A DNA stretch of 64,000 nucleotides from Candidatus Rifleibacteriota bacterium (GTDB lineage: Bacteria; Riflebacteria; Ozemobacteria; Ozemobacterales; Ozemobacteraceae), in assembly GCA_029565415.1 (NCBI GenBank), contig JAKQOH010000092.1, positions 29,996-93,995 of the forward strand, written 5' to 3'. The notes below the pieces were generated by a model. The model did not search any database, was not told where the DNA came from, and worked only from the letters and a program-made list of their open reading frames with translations. Of the stretch, positions 37,336 through 44,593 are shown piece by piece (positions within the stretch are counted from its first letter, which is position 1; each line of letters opens with the position of its first letter). Position numbers and translations under genes: made by a program.

Positions 37336-39273
37336 ATGTTTTTACAGAGCCTGTATGAGTTTGCCGTATCGCGAAAACTCCTTGCCGACGAAGCCTTTCA
37401 GGAAAAGGCGATTCGATGGGTCATTCCCATCGACGACGACGGCAACCTCATCGGCAACGGCCCGATAGAGACCCAAGGGGAAAAAAACAAGGGAAAGGCC
37501 TTTCTCGCACCTCGAACGTCCAGACCAAAAAATGCCGGTGGCGTCGCCGAGTTTCTTGCCGACGCTCTGACATCCGTTTTTGGCCTTGATCCTGAACCGG
37601 AAAAGGCAACCGGGAAAAAACGCGAGGATCGGGATGAGAATAACAAGCGAAAACGGGAAAACTTCTGGCGACAGGTCGATGAAGCTGTCGAAGCGACGAA
37701 CCATCCTGATCTGATCGCTCTGAAACGATTCGGTGAGCGATTCGCCGATGGCGTTCCCTTTCTGAGATATGGAAAGCAGACACCCGAGAAATCTTCGGAA
37801 AAGGCGATCTGGTGGCTGAAAACCTCGACGGGTGATGAAGTGAAACTCGGCCCCGACCAGTTCACGTTTCAGGTCGGTGGTCGGCTCCTGATTGAGAACG
37901 AAGACGTCATCAAGCCCTACTGGCGCGAAGCGTTCGCCCGGGAAAAGCAGGAAACCGATTCCGCTTCAGCACCCGGTATATGTCTCGTGTCGGGCCAAAT
38001 GAACGTTCCGATTGCTCTGACGCACCTCCCAAAAATCCAAGGGGTACCGAACACGCAGTCGTTCGGGGCCGCCGTCGTTTCGTTCGATAAACCCGCCTTC
38101 ACTTCATTCGGCCTCGATCAGAGCCGAAATGCGCCGGTATCCACCGTGGCCGCAGCGGGTTACTGCAATGCGCTTCGCTATCTTTTGTCGAGAGATGATC
38201 ATTCCATCAAGATCGGCGATTCGGTCGTGTGTTTCTGGGCGAAAGCGGAAGAGGCCGTGACGGGCTTCATCGCCAGGATTCTCTCGAAGCCTGATCCGGT
38301 GAGCGTTCGAGAGTTTCTGAAAAGTCCCTGGGCAGGCGTGGATCGGGACCTCGCGAAACGGGATCGGTTCTACAGCGTCACCCTTTCCGGAAACGCCGGT
38401 CGAATCGTGGTGCGGCACTGGCTGCAGACGACGGTGGAATGCGCCTGCGAAAACCTCCGGAACTGGTTTTCCGACCTCGATATCGTCACGATCGCCGAAG
38501 CCGGGGGGGGTCGTGAAAAAAGCAGACGGAAGACGGCCGAAAAGACCGACAAGGACAAGATGCCGCCGTTGGCGTTGTTCAGACTTGCCTGTGCGACGGT
38601 TCGGGATGCCAAGGAGATGAAGGTCGATGTGCCCGCCCAGCTCTACCGGGCCGCGCTGGAAGGAACGGCGCCGTCTCTGACGCTGCTGAAGCCTGTGCTT
38701 TCACGACTCGAGGCCGATCTGATCAAATTCGGGCCGAAGACTTTGTTGAATAGTTCAAGATTTTCTTTGATTCGTTTGCTCTTGAATCGCAACAGAAAGG
38801 AAGGTGAACCCATGATCGAGAGAAAAGTGTTCGAAACCGACGATCCGGCCTACAACTGCGGCCGGCTGCTCGCCGTGTTCGATGATCTGCAGATGGCTGC
38901 CCACGACTGGAAACTCGAGGGCGCCGGCGTCGTCGAACGATACTACGGAACGGCTTCATCCGCCCCGAACAGCGCTTTCGGCATTCTCTGGAGGCTGCAC
39001 CAGCACCATCTGAAAAAGATTTCCCGAAACGGAAAACAGGCCGCCGCCGAAGCGATCAAACGCCAGATTGCCGATATCGTTTGTCGTATACAACCGCGCG
39101 GTCCAAACCAGGCGCCCTCATTCCCGCGAGTGTTCAACATGCAGGAGCAGGGTCGGTTTGCCCTGGGCTTCTACCAGCAGAAAGCCGAAATGGATGCGCA
39201 GCGGCGTGAAGCCCGGGCGCGGAAAACTGGAGAGAAGGACACTGCCGCCGGGACCGGCGGCGAGACGAATTGA
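37336..39273 (+). CDS. cas8c: Cas8c (Csd1), large subunit of type I-C Cascade
   Basis: 645 residues, the type I-C large subunit responsible for PAM recognition and, with an internally translated Cas11, for Cascade assembly. Recognisable segments are LYEFAVSRKLLADEAFQEK at the N terminus, ARTSRPKNAGG-like KNAGGVAEFLADA, SFDKPAFTSFGLDQSRNAPV and AYNCGRLLAVFDDLQMAAHD. It is somewhat longer than average, with a lysine-rich insert near residues 85-110. An ATG at 38812 within the gene follows GAAAGGAAGGTGAACCC and could start the Cas11c small subunit (C-terminal about 153 residues). Confidence 0.94.
   Translation: MFLQSLYEFAVSRKLLADEAFQEKAIRWVIPIDDDGNLIGNGPIETQGEKNKGKAFLAPRTSRPKNAGGVAEFLADALTSVFGLDPEPEKATGKKREDRDENNKRKRENFWRQVDEAVEATNHPDLIALKRFGERFADGVPFLRYGKQTPEKSSEKAIWWLKTSTGDEVKLGPDQFTFQVGGRLLIENEDVIKPYWREAFAREKQETDSASAPGICLVSGQMNVPIALTHLPKIQGVPNTQSFGAAVVSFDKPAFTSFGLDQSRNAPVSTVAAAGYCNALRYLLSRDDHSIKIGDSVVCFWAKAEEAVTGFIARILSKPDPVSVREFLKSPWAGVDRDLAKRDRFYSVTLSGNAGRIVVRHWLQTTVECACENLRNWFSDLDIVTIAEAGGGREKSRRKTAEKTDKDKMPPLALFRLACATVRDAKEMKVDVPAQLYRAALEGTAPSLTLLKPVLSRLEADLIKFGPKTLLNSSRFSLIRLLLNRNRKEGEPMIERKVFETDDPAYNCGRLLAVFDDLQMAAHDWKLEGAGVVERYYGTASSAPNSAFGILWRLHQHHLKKISRNGKQAAAEAIKRQIADIVCRIQPRGPNQAPSFPRVFNMQEQGRFALGFYQQKAEMDAQRREARARKTGEKDTAAGTGGETN
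38812..39273 (+). CDS. cas11c: Putative Cas11c small subunit, internal start within cas8c
   Basis: Type I-C systems make the small subunit Cas11 from an internal start in cas8c. Here an in-frame ATG at 38812 follows AAGGAAGGTGAACCC, with a good GGAAGG about 9 bases upstream, in a stretch that is locally AT-rich (38740-38800). The product would be 153 residues beginning MIERKVFETDDPAYNCGRL, the right size and place for Cas11c. This is inferred from the known mechanism plus the visible ribosome site. Confidence 0.6.
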   Translation: MIERKVFETDDPAYNCGRLLAVFDDLQMAAHDWKLEGAGVVERYYGTASSAPNSAFGILWRLHQHHLKKISRNGKQAAAEAIKRQIADIVCRIQPRGPNQAPSFPRVFNMQEQGRFALGFYQQKAEMDAQRREARARKTGEKDTAAGTGGETN

Positions 39274-39288
39274 GCGAAGGAGAGAACC

Positions 39289-40242
39289 ATGAGCGAGTAT
39301 CTGACCAACCGTCACGACTTTTTACTGCTGTTCGAAGTCACGAACGGGAATCCGAACGGTGACCCGGACGCCGGCAACATGCCCAGAATCGACCCCAACA
39401 CCAATCGGGGCATCATCTCGGATGTATGCCTGAAGCGAAAAGTCCGGAACTTCGTCGAGATGTTCCCGCCCGAGCGTTCCGGGGATGCAGCGAACGGCTA
39501 CGGCATCCTCGTGCGCCAGGGCGCCGTGATCAACGAAGAAATCGGCAAAGGCATCAAGGCGTCGGAAGCCGGGAGCAACGGCAATAAAGCCGAAGCAGCC
39601 ATGAAATGGCTCTGCCGAGAATTTTTCGACATCCGCACGTTCGGCGCCGTTCTTTCGACTGGGGAAGAAATCATGAAGGGCTCGGCGTATGGCCAGGTCC
39701 GCGGGCCTGTGCAGTTCACCTTCGCGCAGTCCTACCACCCGATCACGCCCCTGGAGATAACGGTGACTCGTTGCGCCGTCACGAAAGAGGAAGACCGGGC
39801 GAAGGAACGAACGATGGGCAACAAGCATATCGTGCCATATGCATTGTATTGCGCCAAAGGCTATATTTCACCCGCGTTCGCCGAGAAGTATGGGTTTACG
39901 CAGGCGGATGCCGACCTCCTGTTCCAGGCCCTGCTGCAGATGTTCGAGCACGACCGGTCGGCCGCCCGCGGAGAGATGATCGTGCGGGGCCTGTTCGATT
40001 TTGAGCACGTCGGCACGCAGCATCCGAACAATGCCGCGCAGAACATGCGCGAGGCACGGCTGGGCTGTGCGCATGCCCACAAGCTGTTCGAGGGCGTGAA
40101 GGTGTCGTTGAAGGAAGGCAGGAGTTTCCCTGAGTCCTTCGCGGATTACGCTATCGAGAACACCTGGTCTGGTCAGAATCTGCCGAAGGGTGTTAGACTT
40201 CACCTGAGACATACCGGAGAGACCGTGACGGCCGCGATTTGA
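39289..40242 (+). CDS. cas7c: Cas7c (Csd2), Cascade backbone subunit
   Basis: A 317-residue RAMP backbone protein that polymerises along the crRNA. The family hallmark LLFEVTNGNPNGDPDAGNMP is present near residues 12-31, with PRIDPNTNRGIISDVCLKRK following. Later segments include AYGQVRGPVQFTFAQSYHPI and GNKHIVPYALYCAKGYIS. The length is slightly above the usual 280-300. AAGGAGAG lies just before the ATG at 39289. Its stop is only 6 bp from a DUF4160 gene rather than from cas4, the unusual point in this operon. Confidence 0.96.
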   Translation: MSEYLTNRHDFLLLFEVTNGNPNGDPDAGNMPRIDPNTNRGIISDVCLKRKVRNFVEMFPPERSGDAANGYGILVRQGAVINEEIGKGIKASEAGSNGNKAEAAMKWLCREFFDIRTFGAVLSTGEEIMKGSAYGQVRGPVQFTFAQSYHPITPLEITVTRCAVTKEEDRAKERTMGNKHIVPYALYCAKGYISPAFAEKYGFTQADADLLFQALLQMFEHDRSAARGEMIVRGLFDFEHVGTQHPNNAAQNMREARLGCAHAHKLFEGVKVSLKEGRSFPESFADYAIENTWSGQNLPKGVRLHLRHTGETVTAAI

Positions 40243-40248
40243 TCGGGC

Positions 40249-40527
40249 ATGCCGAAGATTCTCGTCGTCGGCAGGTTCGTGTTTCTGCTCTTCGCCTCGG
40301 ATGTGGCGGAGGCCCGCCGCCACATCCATGTCGAGGTGAAGAAGGGGCGTCGCCGCCATGTCGCGAAGTTCTGGCTCGAGCCCGCGCTCGAGCTTGTCGA
40401 GGCCGGCGACCTGAATGACCGGGAGGTACGCGAGGTCGTCTCGTTGATCCGGCTGCACGAGGCCCTGCTCTCGTCGCAGTTGGACCGGTTTTATGCGGGC
40501 AAGCCCGTGAAAGTGAAACGGCTATGA
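40249..40527 (+). CDS. DUF4160 protein embedded in the cas operon
   Basis: A 92-residue protein with the DUF4160 pattern: MPKILVVGRFVFLLFASDVA, then HIHVEVKKGRRRHVAKFWLE (His-x-His-Val, Lys-Phe-Trp-Leu) and a C-terminal helix pair. DUF4160 genes are commonly paired with DUF2442, and the pair is suspected to be toxin-antitoxin-like; no activity has been established to my knowledge. Here it starts 6 bp after cas7c with almost no ribosome site, implying translational coupling, and overlaps the DUF2442 gene by 4 bases. It is not a normal part of type I-C operons. Confidence 0.85.
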   Translation: MPKILVVGRFVFLLFASDVAEARRHIHVEVKKGRRRHVAKFWLEPALELVEAGDLNDREVREVVSLIRLHEALLSSQLDRFYAGKPVKVKRL

Positions 40528-40859
40528 AAGAAGACGGCTTTCTGCATGTGAAGCCTTGCATCAAGAAGATCGATTTCAAGGCGAGGGGCGCTTTTTCGAT
40601 CCATCTCGCCGACGGCAGGATCATGACGGTCCCGCTGTCGGCATTCCCCTCGATCCGGAAATTGACGCCCGAGCAGAGAAGTCACTGGTATATTCTTGAT
40701 GATATGGGATTTTCGTTCGACGAGTGCGATGAGGTGTTCCATCTCGAACAGGTGTTCGGGAACGTCGCCGATTACCGGTACAGCTTCATCGCCCCCAAAA
40801 AAGTACGGTGCGTCGCGGAAGATCCGCCGGCGATATCGAAACGGATACCCGGAAAGTGA
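40524..40859 (+). CDS. DUF2442 protein embedded in the cas operon
   Basis: A 111-residue protein with DUF2442 features: AFSIHLADGRIMTVPLSAFP followed by RKLTPEQRSHWYILDDMG, then FDECDEVFHLEQVFG. The C-terminal tail (about residues 85-111) extends beyond the usual end. It overlaps the DUF4160 gene (ATGA), and its stop codon is directly followed by the cas4 ATG, so it is locked into the cas transcript. If the pair is an antitoxin-toxin module, its products would be tied to Cascade expression (inference). Confidence 0.85.
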   Translation: MKEDGFLHVKPCIKKIDFKARGAFSIHLADGRIMTVPLSAFPSIRKLTPEQRSHWYILDDMGFSFDECDEVFHLEQVFGNVADYRYSFIAPKKVRCVAEDPPAISKRIPGK

Positions 40860-41483
40860 ATGTCTGACGAACTCGAATCGATCCTGATTTCTTCTCTCAA
40901 CCAATTCCGTTTCTGTCGACGGCGATTTGCCCTGATGATGATCGAGGGAATCTGGGAGGAAAACGAGCACACCATCATCGGCGCATTGCTCCACGAGCAG
41001 GCCCACGACCCCGGTTACGAGACCGAGGACGGTGTGAAGATCATTCGGGCATTGCCGCTGTTCTCGAAGAAATTCGGGTTGTCCGGGAAAGCCGACGTGG
41101 TCGAATTACGGAACGGGCTTCCATATCCTATCGAATATAAAAAAGGACGCCGGAAAGCCTGGGAGAATGACGACGTCCAGCTCTGCGCCCAGGCGCTGTG
41201 TCTCGAGGAGATGTTCACCGTTTCGATATCGGAGGGGGCGATCTATCACGCGTCGAGCAAGAAAAGAAGGATCGTGCCGCTGACTGACGAGCTCCGTTCC
41301 CAGACGATGAGCTGTATCGAGGAAGCGAGGGCGCTTCTCGATTCAGGAATCGTCCCTGCAGCGGAACGGATGCCGAAATGCGATGAGTGCTCGCTTCTGG
41401 AGCACTGCCTGCCGGAATTGACGACGCGAACCGGCAGCCAGGGTTCGTTTCAGACGCAGATGCGGCGGCTCTGGGAGGAGTGA
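40860..41483 (+). CDS. cas4: Cas4 exonuclease (adaptation)
   Basis: A 207-residue RecB-family nuclease with an Fe-S cluster. The four cysteines are the N-terminal CRRRF (residue 20) and C-terminal CDECSLLEHC. The nuclease core is SGKADVVELRNGLPYPIEYK (Asp and Glu-x-Lys) and QLCAQALCLEEM. It trims prespacers and checks the PAM before Cas1-Cas2 integration. It directly follows the DUF2442 stop and is 13 bp from cas1. The catalytic residues seem intact, so adaptation is expected to work. Confidence 0.95.
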   Translation: MSDELESILISSLNQFRFCRRRFALMMIEGIWEENEHTIIGALLHEQAHDPGYETEDGVKIIRALPLFSKKFGLSGKADVVELRNGLPYPIEYKKGRRKAWENDDVQLCAQALCLEEMFTVSISEGAIYHASSKKRRIVPLTDELRSQTMSCIEEARALLDSGIVPAAERMPKCDECSLLEHCLPELTTRTGSQGSFQTQMRRLWEE

Positions 41484-41496
41484 CAGGGAGCGATCG

Positions 41497-42528
41497 ATGG
41501 AAGTGAAACAGAATACGCTGTATGTGACGACACAGAACTGCCGTATCGCGCGGGATCACCTGACTCTGAAGATCGAAGTGGAGAAGGTCGTCCGGCTCGC
41601 AGTGCCGATTCATCATGTCGAGTCCGTCTGCATTTTCGGGCAGACAGCGGTGACGCCGCAGGCTGCTCAGTTATGCTGGGAACATGGGGTCGCCGTCAAT
41701 TTCTTTTCCGAGAACGGGTATTTTGTCGGACGCTGGGAAGGCGTGCCGAACACGAGTGTTCTGCTGCGTCGGGCTCAGTTCCGACAGGCGGATGATCCCG
41801 GGCGGGCCGTCGGAATTGCGCGTCAGATGATCGCCGGCAAGATTCAGAACTCCCGCCAGAGCATCATGAGAACCGCACGGGAGGCGGACACGGCGGAGAT
41901 TTCCCAGCCTCTGCAGGCCGCTTCCCAGGAGCTGGCCAAGCTGCTACCTCTGGTCAAGGAGGCCGAAACGGTGGACCAGGTACGCGGTCTGGAGGGGATG
42001 GGCGCAAATATATACTTTTCGATATTTACGTCGCATTTTCGACAGCAGGGCGAGGATTTTCGATTCACCACACGGACCAGGCGGCCGCCCCTCGATCGGA
42101 TCAACTGCCTGCTTTCGTTTCTGTATGCTCTCGTTCGGCACGATTGCATTGCCGGATTGACGGCGGTCGGGCTCGATCCGTTTGTCGGGTTTCTGCATGC
42201 AGAGCGACCGAACAGACCGGCTCTGGCTCTCGATCTGATGGAGGAGTTCCGGCCCTGGCTTGCGGATCGGCTTGCGATCACGCTCATCAACCGGAAGCAG
42301 ATTTCCGCGAATGATTTTGCCGAGCGAGAAGGGGGCGCCGTCGAGATGACCGATGCCGGCCGCAAGGCGGTCGTCAAGTATTATCAGGAACGAAAACAAG
42401 ATCGGGTAACGCATCCTGTTCTGGAGCAGGAGTATCCGATTGGTCATCTGATGCTGGTTCAGGCGCGGATATTGGCGCGGCATCTTCGGGGGGATATTCC
42501 GGCGTATCTTCCCTGCGTCATGAAGTAG
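41497..42528 (+). CDS. cas1: Cas1 integrase (type I-C)
   Basis: 343 residues, full length for Cas1c. N-terminal beta domain MEVKQNTLYVTTQNCRIARD; catalytic helical domain with Glu in VRGLEGMGANIYFSIF, His in GFLHAERPNRPALALDLMEE and the acidic residues immediately after. With Cas2 it inserts new spacers next to the leader. It ends 7 bp before cas2. Nothing suggests decay. Confidence 0.97.
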   Translation: MEVKQNTLYVTTQNCRIARDHLTLKIEVEKVVRLAVPIHHVESVCIFGQTAVTPQAAQLCWEHGVAVNFFSENGYFVGRWEGVPNTSVLLRRAQFRQADDPGRAVGIARQMIAGKIQNSRQSIMRTAREADTAEISQPLQAASQELAKLLPLVKEAETVDQVRGLEGMGANIYFSIFTSHFRQQGEDFRFTTRTRRPPLDRINCLLSFLYALVRHDCIAGLTAVGLDPFVGFLHAERPNRPALALDLMEEFRPWLADRLAITLINRKQISANDFAEREGGAVEMTDAGRKAVVKYYQERKQDRVTHPVLEQEYPIGHLMLVQARILARHLRGDIPAYLPCVMK

Positions 42529-42535
42529 GCCATGC

Positions 42536-42820
42536 GTGTATGTACTTGTTACCTATGATGTTTCGACCGTGACCCCTGCGGGGCGGAAACGCTTGCGCCG
42601 GACGGCCCTGGCATGCCAAGATTATGGTGTGCGTGTGCAGAATTCGGTGTTCGAAGTGAAGGTCGAGCCGAGAGACTGGGCGGTTCTCAAAGCCCGACTG
42701 ACGGATATCATCGACCCAGAGCAGGATTCGATAAGGTTTTACTATCTGGACAGAGATGTCGAAATCGAGTATCTCGGGACAAAAGTCCCAGTGGATTTCG
42801 AAGCCCCCCTCATCATCTGA
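42536..42820 (+). CDS. cas2: Cas2 (adaptation)
   Basis: A 94-residue ferredoxin-fold protein beginning from a GTG with YVLVTYDVSTVTPAGRKRLR, followed by CQDYGVRVQNSVFEVKVEP and ending YLGTKVPVDFEAPLII. This is the standard type I-C Cas2. It bridges two Cas1 dimers in the integrase. It is the last cas gene: 8 bp past its stop begins the first arm of a leader hairpin, and the array starts 187 bp on. Confidence 0.96.
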   Translation: MYVLVTYDVSTVTPAGRKRLRRTALACQDYGVRVQNSVFEVKVEPRDWAVLKARLTDIIDPEQDSIRFYYLDRDVEIEYLGTKVPVDFEAPLII

Positions 42821-42832
42821 CGAACTGCGCGA

Positions 42833-42853
42833 ACCCCCATTGGGGTAATTTTT
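42833..42853 (+). terminator. Likely terminator after cas2
   Basis: ACCCC (42833-42837) and GGGGT (42842-42846) form a short stem followed by AATTTTT. It is nested inside a larger inverted pair, CGCGAACC (42828-42835) and GGTTCGCG (42861-42868). It would separate the cas transcript from the array transcript. The stem is only 5 bp, so efficiency is uncertain. Confidence 0.55.
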
Positions 42854-42934
42854 CCCGGAAGGTTCGCGGGCGTTTGGGAAACCTCTTGAACACGGTGATT
42901 CCTCTCCCTTCGAACAAACCCCTCTCCCATATTC

Positions 42935-42943
42935 TGGTATAAT
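42935..42943 (+). promoter_or_regulatory. Array promoter (extended -10)
   Basis: TGGTATAAT is a perfect extended -10 with no clear -35. Transcription would start near 42950, so the pre-crRNA would begin at or just before GGTTCGCG (42952) and immediately enter the leader hairpin. Confidence 0.65.
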
Positions 42944-42951
42944 TCATCTGC

Positions 42952-43004
42952 GGTTCGCGAAATGAGGCCCTGCAGAAAGCTCTGTGCGCCATTCTGCGCG
43001 AACC
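42952..43004 (+). other. Nested hairpin at the start of the pre-crRNA leader
   Basis: GGTTCGCG (42952-42959) pairs with CGCGAACC (42997-43004). Inside, GGC (42966-42968) pairs with GCC (42988-42990), and CAGA (42973-42976) with TCTG (42981-42984) around AAGC. The two six-base internal-loop strands are AAATGA and ATTCTG. The arrangement is symmetrical over 53 bases, consistent with a conserved RNA structure ending 3 bases before repeat 1. Whether it is a structure or only binding sites is untested. Confidence 0.6.
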
Positions 43005-43007
43005 GGA

Positions 43008-44482
43008 GCCGCCCTTTCCGCATGGGAAGGGCGTGGATTGAAACAAGTATAATAATTGATATACTATCAGGAGATAATGAGCCGCCCTTTCCGCATGGGA
43101 AGGGCGTGGATTGAAACGAGTTCTGGACCTCCCCAGCATCGGCATCCGGCCGGCCGCCCTTTCCGCATGGGAAGGGCGTGGATTGAAACTTTCGATGGTT
43201 GGCTGATCTGCTGCAAGCCTGCGGCCGCCCTTTCCGCATGGGAAGGGCGTGGATTGAAACGCATCAAGCTGATGAAGGCATCGCAGCAGCCCGTCAGCCG
43301 CCCTTTCCGCATGGGAAGGGCGTGGATTGAAACATCGAGCTGACCATCAGGCCGGCGAATGGCCGCGGGCCGCCCTTTCCGCATGGGAAGGGCGTGGATT
43401 GAAACTCTGAATAGTTTCTGATTTATCTCTTCGATCTCGAGCCGCCCTTTCCGCATGGGAAGGGCGTGGATTGAAACTTCTTCCGATCGCCGAAGCCGGT
43501 GTTGACAGCGAGGGCCGCCCTTTCCGCATGGGAAGGGCGTGGATTGAAACCACCAAGACGTTTGTCACGCCCCCCGCCCGGGGAGCCGCCCTTTCCGCAT
43601 GGGAAGGGCGTGGATTGAAACCTTGATCCCGGCAGCGATGGCGGCATCTCGTGCGGGCCGCCCTTTCCGCATGGGAAGGGCGTGGATTGAAACGGCATTC
43701 CACATCTACGACCTGAACGGGGATCTTGCCGCCCTTTCCGCATGGGAAGGGCGTGGATTGAAACACGCTTGCCAAGGTGGCGTAGCGGCTGCCGAAGTGC
43801 CGCCCTTTCCGCATGGGAAGGGCGTGGATTGAAACGCGCTTGATGCTCTTCGTGTTCGCGGCCTGCATGGGCCGCCCTTTCCGCATGGGAAGGGCGTGGA
43901 TTGAAACTACGCAGTGCTCGACCGCGCCCGCGCGGCTGGACGCCGCCCTTTCCGCATGGGAAGGGCGTGGATTGAAACGCTGCTTCGGCGTTGTCGGGCG
44001 AATTGGTTTTGCGCCGCCCTTTCCGCATGGGAAGGGCGTGGATTGAAACAAGGTGGCCTCGTTCGCCGAGGCCATGGCCGAGGTGCCGCCCTTTCCGCAT
44101 GGGAAGGGCGTGGATTGAAACTTCGACCGTGCCCACGTTGCGCCAGTACCTCGCAGGCCGCCCTTTCCGCATGGGAAGGGCGTGGATTGAAACAAGGCTG
44201 CGATCGAGATATATCAGCAGATTATTCGCCGCCCTTTCCGCATGGGAAGGGCGTGGATTGAAACGCGAATCGAATAGCGGGCCGCTGGGACGCAGAGAAG
44301 GCCGCCCTTTCCGCATGGGAAGGGCGTGGATTGAAACGTATGTCCTGACCGGGACAAAGACCCAGCAGGTCGCGCCGCCCTTTCCGCATGGGAAGGGCGT
44401 GGATTGAAACCCTGTTGATCCCTCTGATCGTATCCCTCCTGCTATGCCGCCCTTTCCGGTTGGGTCGGGTGTGAAGAACTGA
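43008..44482 (+). CRISPR. Type I-C CRISPR array: 20 identical 37-nt repeats, one degenerate terminal repeat, 20 spacers
   Basis: The repeat starts GCCGCCCTTTCC and ends GGATTGAAAC. Bases 3-12 and 17-26 form a 10-bp stem with one T-G pair around GCAT, as cut by Cas5c. Repeat starts: 43008, 43081, 43153, 43224, 43297, 43369, 43441, 43514, 43585, 43657, 43728, 43799, 43871, 43942, 44013, 44085, 44157, 44228, 44301 and 44374; the last, at 44446, keeps the first 13 bases and decays after that. Spacers are 34-36 nt and all look different. The first spacer (43045-43080) is strikingly AT-rich compared with the rest. Decay at the right end confirms that the leader is on the left. Apparent open reading frames here are repeat artefacts. 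Confidence 0.98.
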
Positions 44483-44593
44483 AGTGGATCTGGGGTAGTT
44501 GTGGGTGTGTGTTGCGGTGGGGGGATGCTGGCATGGGGCGTGGACTCTTTTCTCCTTGCGACGGGGCGGGTGGCACGGTAGCCTGTTGGGCGT

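Larger units (their letters stand above)
42821..43007 (+). other. CRISPR leader
   Basis: This 187-bp region lies between cas2 and the first repeat. It carries four copies of one 8-bp sequence: CGCGAACC at 42828-42835, its inverse GGTTCGCG at 42861-42868 and 42952-42959, and CGCGAACC again at 42997-43004, three bases before repeat 1. The outer part is AT-moderate and contains an extended -10 promoter. New spacers should enter at its right end. No integration host factor site could be assigned. Confidence 0.8.

Noticed and set aside
43056..44407. Several open frames of 70-300 codons across the CRISPR array, with repeating SIHALPMRKGR or FPCGKGG-type peptides
   Set aside because: They are translations of the 37-nt repeat and have no ribosome sites. 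The array structure explains them completely.
44446..44482. A new regulatory element at the end of the array
   Set aside because: The first 13 bases match the repeat and the spacing is right, so it is a decayed terminal repeat.
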